64,000 bases of DNA from an uncultured Cetobacterium sp. (GTDB lineage: Bacteria; Fusobacteriota; Fusobacteriia; Fusobacteriales; Fusobacteriaceae). A program made the position numbers and the translations under genes. Below are positions 15,130 to 23,937 of the stretch, piece by piece (the first letter of the stretch is position 1; the number at the start of each line of letters is the position of its first letter). The stretch is from contig CAKOHT010000006.1 in NCBI GenBank assembly GCA_934085975.1, positions 1 to 64,000 of the forward strand, read 5' to 3'. The notes under the pieces were generated by a model. It did not search any database. It was given only the letters and a program-made list of their open reading frames with translations, and was not told the DNA's origin.

Positions 15130-16515
15130 CTAAAAAATTATATTTATACTTCTATACTCTTTTTCCTCTTTAGATTTACCTCTGTTTTCTAAATATGGTT
15201 TAGCAATTTGTGGAAACATAGCATACATCAAAACATCTTCTGGACTTTTTGCCAATCCACCTATCTCCTTTGCAATCTCAGCGTATTCAGGTTTTAGAAG
15301 ATCTGCAGGTCTTCCTGTAAATACTGATTCATCTCCAATAATCTTTCTCTTTATCTCTTCAGATATCGGTGCTGGAGATTTTCCATAAAGGCCTTTCACA
15401 TAATCCTTTATCTCTTTTGGTATCATCTTATATCTTTCCCCAGTCAACACATTAAATACGGCTTGAGTTCCTACCATTTGACTCAACGGTGTTACTAACG
15501 GTGGATATCCCAAGTCCTCTCTGACTCTCGGAATCTCCTTTAAAACGTCCTCATACTTATCTGCTGCTTTTTGAGCTGTCAATTGAGAAACCAGATTTGA
15601 TAACATTCCACCTGGCAATTGGTACTCTAAAATACTTGGTTCAACAAAATAAGCTTGCATATTTAATATTTTTTCATCCATATATTTTTTTCTAATTGGC
15701 TTAAAGTATTCTGCAATCTCTTTTAAAAGTGATAAATTAAGTTCTGGATCCCTTTCCCCACCCTCAAAAGTTCTAACCATAGATTCTGTTGCAGGTTGTG
15801 CAGTTCCCCCAGCAAAAGTTGAAATTGATGTATCAATAATATCTATCCCAGCATCTACAGCTCTTAAATAAAGCATACTTGCTATTCCACTTGTTGCATG
15901 AGTATGTAACTCCAATGGCACATTGATTACCGATTTAATCTCTCGTATCAAATTATATCCTGTTTCAGGTAATAATATCCCTGCCATATCCTTTATAACA
16001 ATTGAATCAGCTCCCATACTTTCCATCTCTTTTGCTAACTCTTTGTAGTACTCCGTTGTGTGAATAGGACTTATTGTATAGGCGATTGAAAGTTGACAAT
16101 GCCCACCATATTTTTTAGTAGCTTCCGCCGCTACTTTTAAGTTCCTTGTATCATTTAATGCATCAAATATTCTAATTATATCAATACCATTCTCTATCGA
16201 TTTTTTTACAAATTCCTCCACTATATCATCAGCATAATGTCTATATCCTAAAAGATTCTGACCTCTCAATAGCATCTGCAATTTCGTATTTTTAGCTCTC
16301 TTTTTTATCTCTCTCAATCTCTCCCAAGGATCCTCATTTAGAAATCTAATACAAGCATCAAAAGTGGCTCCTCCCCAAACTTCTAATGCGTGGTATCCTA
16401 CTTCATCCATTTTTTCTACAATTGGAAGGATCTCTGCAGTTGTCAACCTTGTAGCTATTAGAGATTGATGTCCGTCTCTTAGACAAGTCTCTGTTATTTT
16501 AACTTTATTTTTCAA
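15130..16515 (-). CDS. oadA: Oxaloacetate decarboxylase alpha subunit, carboxyltransferase part
   Basis: A 461-residue carboxyltransferase (HMGL-like TIM barrel) that moves CO2 from oxaloacetate to biotin. Seen: VKITETCLRDGHQSLIATRL with the metal-binding Asp, ALEVWGGATFDACIRFL, LLRGQNLLGYRHYADD, IVIKDMAGILLP and LHTHATSG with the His pair. The frame extends 29 codons further, to 16602. I prefer TTG 16515 because GGAGG lies five bases upstream, family members begin at KKVKITET, and the extra stretch holds a near-consensus promoter. The usual C-terminal biotin domain is missing and encoded separately. First gene of the oad-cit operon. Confidence 0.93.
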   Translation of the reverse strand: MKNKVKITETCLRDGHQSLIATRLTTAEILPIVEKMDEVGYHALEVWGGATFDACIRFLNEDPWERLREIKKRAKNTKLQMLLRGQNLLGYRHYADDIVEEFVKKSIENGIDIIRIFDALNDTRNLKVAAEATKKYGGHCQLSIAYTISPIHTTEYYKELAKEMESMGADSIVIKDMAGILLPETGYNLIREIKSVINVPLELHTHATSGIASMLYLRAVDAGIDIIDTSISTFAGGTAQPATESMVRTFEGGERDPELNLSLLKEIAEYFKPIRKKYMDEKILNMQAYFVEPSILEYQLPGGMLSNLVSQLTAQKAADKYEDVLKEIPRVREDLGYPPLVTPLSQMVGTQAVFNVLTGERYKMIPKEIKDYVKGLYGKSPAPISEEIKRKIIGDESVFTGRPADLLKPEYAEIAKEIGGLAKSPEDVLMYAMFPQIAKPYLENRGKSKEEKEYRSINIIF

Positions 16516-16549
16516 AATATCCTCCTTGGTATTCGGTGTCCCGTATTCT

Positions 16550-16602
16550 GTATACAATTTATTATCTACATTAGAGTATACAATATTTTTTATTTTTGTC
16601 AA
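16550..16602 (-). promoter_or_regulatory. Promoter of the oad-cit operon with two GTATACAA repeats
   Basis: The minus strand reads TTGACA (16602-16597), a 16-base spacer and TATACT (16580-16575). The plus-strand 8-mer GTATACAA occurs at 16576-16583, overlapping the -10, and again at 16550-16557, 26 bp away. GTATAC-centred half-palindromes are common in FadR-type GntR operators. A GntR/FCD regulator is encoded immediately upstream, so these are its best candidate sites; binding is inferred. Confidence 0.6.
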
Positions 16603-16666
16603 ATTATTTTTTGTATGTTTAACATAATAAAAAATATAATTTTAGTACAATTTGAACTACTTTTCT

Positions 16667-16693
16667 AAAAAAAAATCAGAATTTCTTCTGATT
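16667..16693 (-). terminator. Rho-independent terminator after gntR
   Basis: The minus strand reads AATCAGAA-GAAA-TTCTGATT followed by a run of T. It begins directly after the gntR stop and isolates bioA-gntR from the oad-cit promoter. Confidence 0.85.
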
Positions 16694-17347
16694 TTAACTT
16701 TCAACTTGTTTTATTAAGAACTCCTTAGCTTCCAATAGATGTCTTCTATTTATAGCTATAGCCTCCTCTTTTTTACCAGCTTTTATTAACTCAACTATCT
16801 TAGCATGATCTCTATGAGCATTCAATCTTCTATCATTATTTTCGGCTGATATTTTTCTAAATTTTTTCAAATACAGATTCAAATTATTTATTAAAGTCAC
16901 TACTCTTGGAAGATCTGAAATATTATAGAGTATTTTATTAAACTCAGAGAAGTATTTAAAAACTTCTAAAGATTTCTCTCTATCGTTAATTATAGCTGCT
17001 GCCCTTCCTACATTTTCCTCTAATCTTTCAATATCTTTTTCTGTTATTTTTTCAAATAACTCCTCAAATATAACTGTTTCTAAAGCTATTCTGATTTTTA
17101 CTACCTCTTCCACATCTTTTTTGGTAGTTTTTGGTACTGTTACTCCACCTTTCTCCCTTGCCTCTATAAGACCTTCCAGTTCAAGCATTCTAATCGCTTC
17201 TCTTAGGGGTGTTCTACTTATGTTAAGCCTTTCTGCAAACTCTTCTTCTACTATTCTGCTTCCCTCTTTTATCTTTCCATTTACAATTTCATCTTTCAAA
17301 TAATCATACACTTGTTCACGTATTGATTTTTTCTTTTTTATAACCAT
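16694..17347 (-). CDS. GntR family regulator with FCD ligand domain
   Basis: A 217-residue FadR-subfamily regulator. The N-terminal winged helix reads SIREQVYDYLKDEIVNGKIKEG and ERLNISRTPLREAIRMLELEGL, followed by an all-helical FCD domain (about 80-217). FCD proteins sense carboxylates; CitO of Enterococcus, from the same group, activates citrate genes. Lying just upstream of oad-cit, this protein is the likely citrate regulator. Two adjacent ATGs exist (17350, 17347); the second has better spacing from AAAGGGG. The gene overlaps the bioA 3' end by about 30 bases, so the two are co-transcribed. Confidence 0.88.
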   Translation of the reverse strand: MVIKKKKSIREQVYDYLKDEIVNGKIKEGSRIVEEEFAERLNISRTPLREAIRMLELEGLIEAREKGGVTVPKTTKKDVEEVVKIRIALETVIFEELFEKITEKDIERLEENVGRAAAIINDREKSLEVFKYFSEFNKILYNISDLPRVVTLINNLNLYLKKFRKISAENNDRRLNAHRDHAKIVELIKAGKKEEAIAINRRHLLEAKEFLIKQVES

Positions 17348-18698
17348 CATATTCCCCTTTATATTCAATTGTCTCTAGGTATTCTCTAAGTGATTCATCA
17401 AAAATATCTAACATTTTATCTATCTCTTCTCTTGTAATTATGTATGGTGGCATAAAATATACAATATTTCCCAATGGCCTTAAAATAGCTCCCTTTCTTA
17501 AAGCTATTTTATATATTTCATATCCAGCTCTCTCTCCAGGAATTCCAACCAATTCAATAGCTCCAATTAATCCTATTTGTCTATACTCTCCAAAATAAGG
17601 AATCCCCTTCAATCTCTCTGTTGCAACGCTTCTTAAATAATCACCTTTTTCTTTTATAACCTTCAATATGTTTTCCTCTTCAAAAATTTTCAATGTTTCT
17701 ACAGCTATTCTACACCCTATTGGATTTCCTGAATAACTATGGGAGTGTAAAAATGACTTTCCTTCCGAGTAATCAGCGTAAAAAGCATTGTATAACCTAT
17801 CTGTTATTAAAGCTATGGACATTGGAAAATATCCAGCTGTTAATCCTTTTCCAATACACATAATGTCAGGACTAACTCCTGCGTGTTCTATCGCAAACAT
17901 TTTACCAGTTCTTCCAAACCCCATTGCTATCTCATCTACAATTAAATGAATATTTAATTTTTCTGTCAATGCCCTTAGCTTTCTAAGATATATTGGTGAA
18001 TATATTTTCATTCCAGCAACACCTTGAACCATTGATTCAATTATTACACCTGAAACTTTAGCACTATTTTCTGTTAAATAATCCTCCATATAAATAAAGC
18101 ATTCGGCATCACAGTTCTCACGCTCTTTGCCAAAAGAACATCCAAAACAGTCGGGTCCTTTCACTTTTATCCCTTCCCTTAAAAGAGGCTTATATATATC
18201 CGTAAATCTATCCATATTCCCAACGCCTAGTGCACCTATAGTTTCACCATGATAGGCACCTTCTATCGAAACAAATGTATTTTTCTGTGGATTTCCAGTT
18301 TGTGCATGATATTGAAAACTTAATTTTATAGCCACTTCAGTACTTGAAGATCCGTTATCTGTAAAAATAAGTTTATTGAGTCCGTCTGGTGCAACAGCTA
18401 CTAATCTTTCTCCCAATTCAATTGCCGCTTCATGAGAAAAATTTGCAAAAATTATATGTTCTAATTTATCTATCTGCTCTTTTATGACCCCATTTATTCT
18501 TGAATTACAATGTCCAAATAAATTAACCCACCAACTTGAAACACAGTCCATATATCTATTTCCAAACTCATCCTCTACATATATCCCATCTCCCTTTACT
18601 ATCACCATAGGAGGAAGCTGCTCATAATCTTTCATCTGCGAACAAGGATGGAAGATATGTTCTAAATCTTTTTTTTGTAAATCACTTAGATTTCTCAT
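17316..18698 (-). CDS. bioA: Adenosylmethionine-8-amino-7-oxononanoate aminotransferase
   Basis: A 460-residue class III aminotransferase that makes 7,8-diaminopelargonate, a biotin intermediate. BioA-specific features: HIFHPCSQMKDYEQLPP near the start, CVSSWWVNLFGHCN, and the PLP-lysine region CIGKGLTAGYFP. No bioB, bioD or bioF is present in the window. Its neighbourhood with a biotin-dependent decarboxylase and the GntR regulator suggests that biotin supply is tied to citrate use. AGAGG precedes the ATG by ten bases. Confidence 0.93.
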   Translation of the reverse strand: MRNLSDLQKKDLEHIFHPCSQMKDYEQLPPMVIVKGDGIYVEDEFGNRYMDCVSSWWVNLFGHCNSRINGVIKEQIDKLEHIIFANFSHEAAIELGERLVAVAPDGLNKLIFTDNGSSSTEVAIKLSFQYHAQTGNPQKNTFVSIEGAYHGETIGALGVGNMDRFTDIYKPLLREGIKVKGPDCFGCSFGKERENCDAECFIYMEDYLTENSAKVSGVIIESMVQGVAGMKIYSPIYLRKLRALTEKLNIHLIVDEIAMGFGRTGKMFAIEHAGVSPDIMCIGKGLTAGYFPMSIALITDRLYNAFYADYSEGKSFLHSHSYSGNPIGCRIAVETLKIFEEENILKVIKEKGDYLRSVATERLKGIPYFGEYRQIGLIGAIELVGIPGERAGYEIYKIALRKGAILRPLGNIVYFMPPYIITREEIDKMLDIFDESLREYLETIEYKGEYDGYKKEKINT

Positions 18699-18763
18699 TT
18701 AAGGTACACCTCTTCAACTCTAAAATTTATATATTTAATACAAAAAATAATCTTTAATTCCTA

Positions 18764-19993
18764 TTATAACATAAACACTTTTTTATTATCTATTTTTCTT
18801 TTTTTACTGGATAAAATTCCAAGCTCCTCTCTATATTTTCCTATCGTTCGTCTCTGAACTGAAATGTTTTTTTCTCCAAGTTTTAATAAAATTTTTTCAT
18901 CCGATAGTGGATTCTTTTTATCTTCAGATTCAATAATTTTTAAAATCTCTTTTTTTACTAATTCAGTTTTACTATCCAAAATGATATATTTTTTTAAACC
19001 TTCAATTTTACCATCTATTCTTATAAATTTATCTCTTAGTGCTCTTGAAATTGTTGATTCATGAAGATTTAAAGCAAATGCGATATCTTTAACTTTTAAA
19101 GTTTTTAAATTTTTAGAAAAAAGAATACAGTCTTTTTGGTAATTTAAAACATATTTTCCAACTTCTAAAAGTGTATTTTGTCTTTTTAACAAACCTTTTT
19201 CGAGAGCTAAAGCCAACATCTGATCTTTTCTATTGTCACTTTTTAACCTTATTTTTGGAATTTCAGCTTCATTTAATTTTACAACAATCTCACCAGTAGA
19301 CGTTTCTACAATTAAATCAGGAACAATATAGTTTATTTTTCTGTTCACATAAAATCCTCTTGCGGGTTTGGGATTTAATTTTTTTATTATATTCACATAG
19401 TCCTTTACCTTAGAAAGAGGTATGTCTCTCTCTAGAGAAATTTTTTTTAATTCCCCATCTGCAATATCCTCTAAATTTCTCTCTAGAATGTCTGACAATG
19501 TAGCTGTCAAAATTCCTTTATTCTTAAGTTGAATTTTTAAACATTCTACAAGATTAGTGGCACCAACCCCTATGGGTTCTAAAGTATATAAAGTTTTTAC
19601 ACTCTCCTTAAACAGATTTGGCTTAAAACCACCACTTTTCCTTAACTCCTCTAAACTTGAAGCTAAATAACCTCTCTCATCTAAATTATTTATTAAATAC
19701 TCTAAAATATCTCTAATCTCCCTTTTTAGTTCCAAGTAACTTATCTGTTCCTCCAAATAATCTATTAAACTTTCATTCTCCTCCCCTATATTTTCTATAT
19801 AGTTTTCATATTCCTCACTTCTAAAAAAAGAGGATTTTGGAAAAACAAGCTCTATATTTGAATTTTTTACGCTCTCCTTTTCTAAATACTTTTTTAATTC
19901 TTTTAGACTCATTGTTAAAATCTCTATAGATATTTTCATTTCCATAGAAAGATTTAACTTTAAACTTTGATCTAACCCCAATTTAAAATCCAT
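18764..19993 (-). CDS. rpoN: RNA polymerase sigma-54 factor
   Basis: A 409-residue RpoN. The N-terminal activator-interacting region begins MDFKLGLDQSLKLNLSMEMK; a core-binding domain follows; a helix-turn-helix is visible (FALNLHESTISRALRDKFI), and the RpoN box VQRRTIGKYREE lies at about 379-390 and reads the -24 element. It is somewhat shorter than enterobacterial RpoN (about 477). A sigma-54 promoter and its activator occur at 36-38 kb in this window. Confidence 0.95.
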   Translation of the reverse strand: MDFKLGLDQSLKLNLSMEMKISIEILTMSLKELKKYLEKESVKNSNIELVFPKSSFFRSEEYENYIENIGEENESLIDYLEEQISYLELKREIRDILEYLINNLDERGYLASSLEELRKSGGFKPNLFKESVKTLYTLEPIGVGATNLVECLKIQLKNKGILTATLSDILERNLEDIADGELKKISLERDIPLSKVKDYVNIIKKLNPKPARGFYVNRKINYIVPDLIVETSTGEIVVKLNEAEIPKIRLKSDNRKDQMLALALEKGLLKRQNTLLEVGKYVLNYQKDCILFSKNLKTLKVKDIAFALNLHESTISRALRDKFIRIDGKIEGLKKYIILDSKTELVKKEILKIIESEDKKNPLSDEKILLKLGEKNISVQRRTIGKYREELGILSSKKRKIDNKKVFML

Positions 19994-20014
19994 AGCTCCC
20001 CCTATTTTTCGAGA

Positions 20015-20053
20015 TATAAAAGAGGTAGAGTCTAAATCTATTTACACTCTACC
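20015..20053 (-). terminator. Hairpin terminator after tonB
   Basis: Minus strand AGGTAGAGT, a 13-base loop, ACTCTACCT, then CTTTTAT. The stem is perfect over 9 bp but the T-tract is short. Confidence 0.6.
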
Positions 20054-20059
20054 TAATTA

Positions 20060-20746
20060 TTAGCTTTTTTTAAATTTAAACTCTTTTTCAAAATAAACTT
20101 TAATTACTTTTCCTTTATAAATAATTGGTTTGAACTTCCATTTTTTTAAAACTTTTTCTACTTCTTCTCTAAAGCCAAATCTGCTTTCACCGGATATAAA
20201 CTCTATCTTTTTTACTGTTCCATCAATATCTACAAGAAATTTAATTTTGACAATTCCAACTCCATTATACCCTATTTTTTTCGCTTTTATAGGATATTGA
20301 GGATCTATTTCTTTCAATATTTCATACTCTATTCCGTCTTGAGAAGTCGCAGTAAATATACCGTCCTCTCCCTGCAAAAATCTATTTTGATCTTTAAATT
20401 CATTATAGACTTCTTCTGCCTTGGTACTCTTTTGTTCTTTTTTCTCCTGTTTTTTAACTTCTACCCTTTTTTTTGTAATTACCTCTTTTTTCTCTATTTC
20501 TTTTCTTTCTTCCTTCATTACTTCTTTCTCCACTATTTTCTCTTGTGATACGACTGTTTCCTCCTTTTTTTCACTCTCTTTTATTGAACTAATATCGGTA
20601 TTATCACTAACTGCTCTCCTATTTTTCACCGATACCACCACTGTATTTTTTTCCCTAAATTTTATCTCCTCATCTTTTGTAAAACCAAATAAAAAAAATA
20701 TAGCTATACCGTGTAAAATAACTGATAAAATATAAAATTTACTCAT
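20060..20746 (-). CDS. tonB: TonB energy-transducing protein
   Basis: A 228-residue protein with an N-terminal membrane anchor (about 4-21), a long charged Glu/Lys-rich periplasmic spacer (about 45-110, in place of the usual Pro-rich one) and a TonB C-terminal domain (about 140-226, YPIKAKKIGYNGVGIVKIKF, VEKVLKKWKFKP). TonB passes proton-motive energy to outer-membrane receptors. It overlaps exbD by eight bases. No TonB-dependent receptor lies in this window. Confidence 0.92.
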   Translation of the reverse strand: MSKFYILSVILHGIAIFFLFGFTKDEEIKFREKNTVVVSVKNRRAVSDNTDISSIKESEKKEETVVSQEKIVEKEVMKEERKEIEKKEVITKKRVEVKKQEKKEQKSTKAEEVYNEFKDQNRFLQGEDGIFTATSQDGIEYEILKEIDPQYPIKAKKIGYNGVGIVKIKFLVDIDGTVKKIEFISGESRFGFREEVEKVLKKWKFKPIIYKGKVIKVYFEKEFKFKKS

Positions 20747-21128
20747 AAAAGTTCAGCTCCACCTTATCCACACCAGTATTCTTCAATGTACTTATTGCTT
20801 TTACTACAGCTTCGTATTTTAAATTTTTATCTGCACTTATTGTTATTTTCTCTACATTTAAAACTTTCTCTCCAATCGTTTCCAACGTAATCGGATTAGA
20901 AATCTTATCCACCAATAAAAAATGATTTTCATCTTTATCTATAACCAATTCATACATAGCTTTGGATGTTTCAGAAATCATATCCCCTTTGGGAAGTTCC
21001 AACTTAAATCCACTATATCTATCAAAAGTTGTGACTAACATGAAAAATATCAAAAGTAGGAATACAACATCAATTAATGGTGTTAAGTCCGGAGTCGCTA
21101 AATTTCTTCTCTTTGTTCTTCTTTTCAT
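20739..21128 (-). CDS. exbD: Biopolymer transport protein ExbD
   Basis: A 129-residue ExbD/TolR protein. One helix contains the proton-path Asp in TPDLTPLIDVVFLLLIFFML; a periplasmic domain follows. Partner of ExbB, four bases downstream of it. Confidence 0.95.
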   Translation of the reverse strand: MKRRTKRRNLATPDLTPLIDVVFLLLIFFMLVTTFDRYSGFKLELPKGDMISETSKAMYELVIDKDENHFLLVDKISNPITLETIGEKVLNVEKITISADKNLKYEAVVKAISTLKNTGVDKVELNFYE

Positions 21129-21132
21129 CCCC

Positions 21133-21753
21133 TTACCTCTTCACTATATTAACTATAAATGTGGCTGTTTTTTCCACTTCTAAACTCATTTTCTCTATTT
21201 TTTTATTGAATATATTATAAGCTATTATTGAAGGTATCGCAATTATTAATCCCCCTGCAGTTGTTAACAAAGCTTGAGATATTCCACCAGCTATAGCATT
21301 TGGATCTCCCGTTCCAGAAACTGCAATTTTACCAAATGCTTCAATCATTCCCGTAACAGTCCCTAAAAGCCCAATCATAGGAGCGGTATATGCAATAATT
21401 CCTAAAATATATGTATTTCGTTCCAATATATCCATTTCCTCTAACTCTATTTCTCTCAAAAGTTCATCACTATTTTTATAATCTCCAACTAGGCAATAAC
21501 GAATTAAAAATTTTGTCAAAGTTTTTCCAATAACACCTTTCTCTTTCTTAGAGAGTTCTATCGCTTCACTATACTTTCCCTCTATTAAAAATTCTTTTAT
21601 CTCTTTTTTTAACATAGAGTCCACTGATATTTTATTTTTTATAAAACACAAAGATCTTTCTAAAATTACCCCTAAAGAAACCACTGATAAAATAAGTAAT
21701 ACATAAAGTATCGGTCCTCCAGCTTTTATATAATATAACATCCCATCCTCCAA
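21133..21753 (-). CDS. exbB: Biopolymer transport protein ExbB (MotA/TolQ/ExbB family)
   Basis: A 206-residue three-helix membrane protein. The first helix is at about 12-30 (ILYVLLILSVVSLGVILE). The conserved pore block is IAYTAPMIGLLGTVTGMIEAF plus GGISQALLTTAGGLIIAIPSIIAYN. First gene of exbB-exbD-tonB. Confidence 0.95.
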   Translation of the reverse strand: MEDGMLYYIKAGGPILYVLLILSVVSLGVILERSLCFIKNKISVDSMLKKEIKEFLIEGKYSEAIELSKKEKGVIGKTLTKFLIRYCLVGDYKNSDELLREIELEEMDILERNTYILGIIAYTAPMIGLLGTVTGMIEAFGKIAVSGTGDPNAIAGGISQALLTTAGGLIIAIPSIIAYNIFNKKIEKMSLEVEKTATFIVNIVKR

Positions 21754-21795
21754 ATTTTTAATAATATCTATAGTTAAAGTATATATTATTCAATG

Positions 21796-21823
21796 AAAAA
21801 GAGCAAGGTTAATACCTTGCTCT
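21796..21823 (-). terminator. Rho-independent terminator after the small Met/His-rich gene
   Basis: Minus strand AAGAGCAAGGT-ATTA-ACCTTGCTCTT followed by TTTC. It separates the small gene from exbB. Confidence 0.85.
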
Positions 21824-21830
21824 TCAATAA

Positions 21831-22211
21831 TTAATTTGTAGTTTTATTTGTTTTTAACATCTCATATCTCATTTTCATCTGCTCTGTTTTCATCTCAGCT
21901 TGAATATTAGCTCTTTCTTTATTGATTTTTTCAATGTTTGAAAAATCCGGATTCTCTTTAGCCATTTCCTTCATCATAGCCACTTTATTTTCTTGAAGTT
22001 TAATTCTTCCCTCTTGAAGCTTTGGGTTTGTTCTCATTTTTTCTCTCATTAAAGCTTTTTCTTCACTTGTTTGACACTTACCCATCATCATTTTTCCGCC
22101 ATTGTTATGTCCCATTCCATCAACTGACATTCTGTGCCCATTGTTTCCCTTTGCCATTGCTACTGTTCCTAATCCTAAAGCCATTATAGATACTAATAAA
22201 AATTTTTTCAT
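21831..22211 (-). CDS. Small exported Met/His-rich helical protein (Spy/CpxP-like in outline)
   Basis: A 126-residue protein with a clear signal peptide (MKKFLLVSIMALGLGTVAMA, cut after about residue 20). A His/Met/Gly-rich stretch follows (about 24-46: HRMSVDGMGHNN, KMMMGK), then a charged helical region (50-118) with many Met, Lys and Glu. Outline and composition recall Spy/CpxP/ZraP periplasmic chaperone-metal proteins, but I see no clean LTxxQ motif, so the family is not assigned. One cysteine (MGKCQTS) may bind metal. It has its own promoter region and terminator, between metal/cofactor ABC genes and TonB. Confidence 0.75.
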   Translation of the reverse strand: MKKFLLVSIMALGLGTVAMAKGNNGHRMSVDGMGHNNGGKMMMGKCQTSEEKALMREKMRTNPKLQEGRIKLQENKVAMMKEMAKENPDFSNIEKINKERANIQAEMKTEQMKMRYEMLKTNKTTN

Positions 22212-22300
22212 TTTTTATACCTCCTAAGTTTTCTCTTTACACAAACATATTAACAAAGTTTTATGGCTAAAATATGGCAAAAAATATTTTTTTGACTTTT

Positions 22301-23155
22301 TTATCTCTTTAATTCTTCATATATTTTTTCAATCTCATCAAAAACTCTATGAGATGCTCTAAGTATCTCGCTAGAATCGATAACATATATATTTTTATTT
22401 TTATAAGCATCTGTTTCTTCAATTAACTGCAAACTATTTTTTATCCCTTCAATATTTTTTACTCCTCTAGTTCCTATAATATATTTTGGATTTTCTCTTA
22501 AAATATACTCTGAGGATACAATTGGTTTTTTCCCTACTTTTGGAACTATTACATCTAGTCCTAAAGTTTCTAAAATCTCCACAGGAAAAGAGTTTTTTTC
22601 AAAAGATGTAGGTGGAGAATCGGAATATAAAATTACAGCTTTTCCTTGTAACTTAAAATTTTCTCTTATATATTCCAGTTTACTATTCAACTTTTCCACA
22701 AGTTCTTTGCTCTCTTTTTCTCTATTTACTAACTTCCCCAAAATTAATGTATTTTTTAAAATATCATCCAAATTTTTATTTGAAAAAGTTATTGATGGTA
22801 TATTAAATTTTTCTAATCCATTTTTTTCACTTCCCATGACATTAAAAATAACTAAATCTGGTTTAAAAGATAAAATTTTTTCCAATGAAGGTTTAGATAC
22901 ACTTCCAGCTAAAGGTAATTTTTCAGTTTTTTCCTGTGGCCAAATTTTTTTACTATGATTTGCAATAGCCACGATATTGTTATCTGCTCCCAATTCATAT
23001 AAAATCTCTACCGCTCCAAAGTTATATACAACTATTCTTTTGTACTCTTTCAACAAAATTTTTTCATTATTTTCACCCAAAACATAGTCGCCAACTATAT
23101 CCAGAGGAAATATTTTTAAGGACAATACTAAAAATAACAAAATTAATCTTCTCAT
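22301..23155 (-). CDS. ABC importer substrate-binding protein (BtuF/FhuD-like)
   Basis: A 284-residue periplasmic binding protein with signal peptide (MRRLILLFLVLSLKIFPL). It has the class III (TroA/BtuF) fold pattern: RIVVYNFGAVEILYELGADNNIVAIAN, PSLEKILSFKPDLVI and a long helix with VEKLNSKLEYI. These proteins bind haem, cobalamin or iron-siderophores; the ligand cannot be told from sequence. It overlaps the ATPase gene by four bases and is last in a permease-ATPase-binding-protein operon. Confidence 0.85.
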   Translation of the reverse strand: MRRLILLFLVLSLKIFPLDIVGDYVLGENNEKILLKEYKRIVVYNFGAVEILYELGADNNIVAIANHSKKIWPQEKTEKLPLAGSVSKPSLEKILSFKPDLVIFNVMGSEKNGLEKFNIPSITFSNKNLDDILKNTLILGKLVNREKESKELVEKLNSKLEYIRENFKLQGKAVILYSDSPPTSFEKNSFPVEILETLGLDVIVPKVGKKPIVSSEYILRENPKYIIGTRGVKNIEGIKNSLQLIEETDAYKNKNIYVIDSSEILRASHRVFDEIEKIYEELKR

Positions 23156-23937
23156 TTTTCACCTCGCTTAGGTAGCACATATATATCATTTTCCAAATTT
23201 AAAATTTTTGGTGTAAAATTATAGATTTTTTCTAACCACTCCTTTTTTATAACTTCTTTTGGTTTGCCTGAAGTTGCTATTTTCCCATCTTTTATAAAAA
23301 GAATTTTATCACAAAATAATGAAGCTAAATTTATATCATGAATCACAATTATTCCAATCATTTTTTTTATTCTAATCTCTTCTTTCAATAGTTCTAGAAA
23401 TTCTAAAGAATAGTTTATATCTAACGCTGAAGTAGGTTCGTCCAATAAAATAACTTCGCTATGTTGAATAAATGCTCTCCCTAACAAAACTCTTTGAAAC
23501 TCTCCTCCACTCAAACTTTTTATATCTCTATTCAAATAGTTTTGCAAATTTAGTTTTTTAACAACTCCATCCACTATCTCATCATCCTCTAAATCTAAAC
23601 CTTTAAAGCTATTTTTCATATGAGGTACTCTTCCTAACTTTAGTACCTCTAATACTGTAAAATTTAAGTTCTGATTAGATTTTTGCGCTATAAAGGATAT
23701 TCTTTTAGCGAACTCCTTTCTTGAAAGTCTTTCAGTCTCTAAATTATCTAAAAAAATTTCACCCTTCTCTTTTTCTAAAAATCCCATTATAACTTTTAAG
23801 AGAGTGCTTTTTCCACATCCATTCGCTCCTAATATACCAACAAGTTCACCCGAAAAAAAGTTATAACTTATATCACTTAAAACTTCACAATTTTCATATG
23901 AGTATTTTAAATTTTTTAATTTTAAAATTTTCATCAT
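23152..23937 (-). CDS. ABC importer ATPase (FecE/BtuD-like)
   Basis: A 261-residue ATPase. Walker A GANGCGKST, signature LSGGEFQRVLLGRA, Walker B VILLDEPTSALD and the His switch IVIHDIN are all intact. Four-base overlaps with both the permease and the binding protein show tight coupling. Confidence 0.93.
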   Translation of the reverse strand: MMKILKLKNLKYSYENCEVLSDISYNFFSGELVGILGANGCGKSTLLKVIMGFLEKEKGEIFLDNLETERLSRKEFAKRISFIAQKSNQNLNFTVLEVLKLGRVPHMKNSFKGLDLEDDEIVDGVVKKLNLQNYLNRDIKSLSGGEFQRVLLGRAFIQHSEVILLDEPTSALDINYSLEFLELLKEEIRIKKMIGIIVIHDINLASLFCDKILFIKDGKIATSGKPKEVIKKEWLEKIYNFTPKILNLENDIYVLPKRGEK

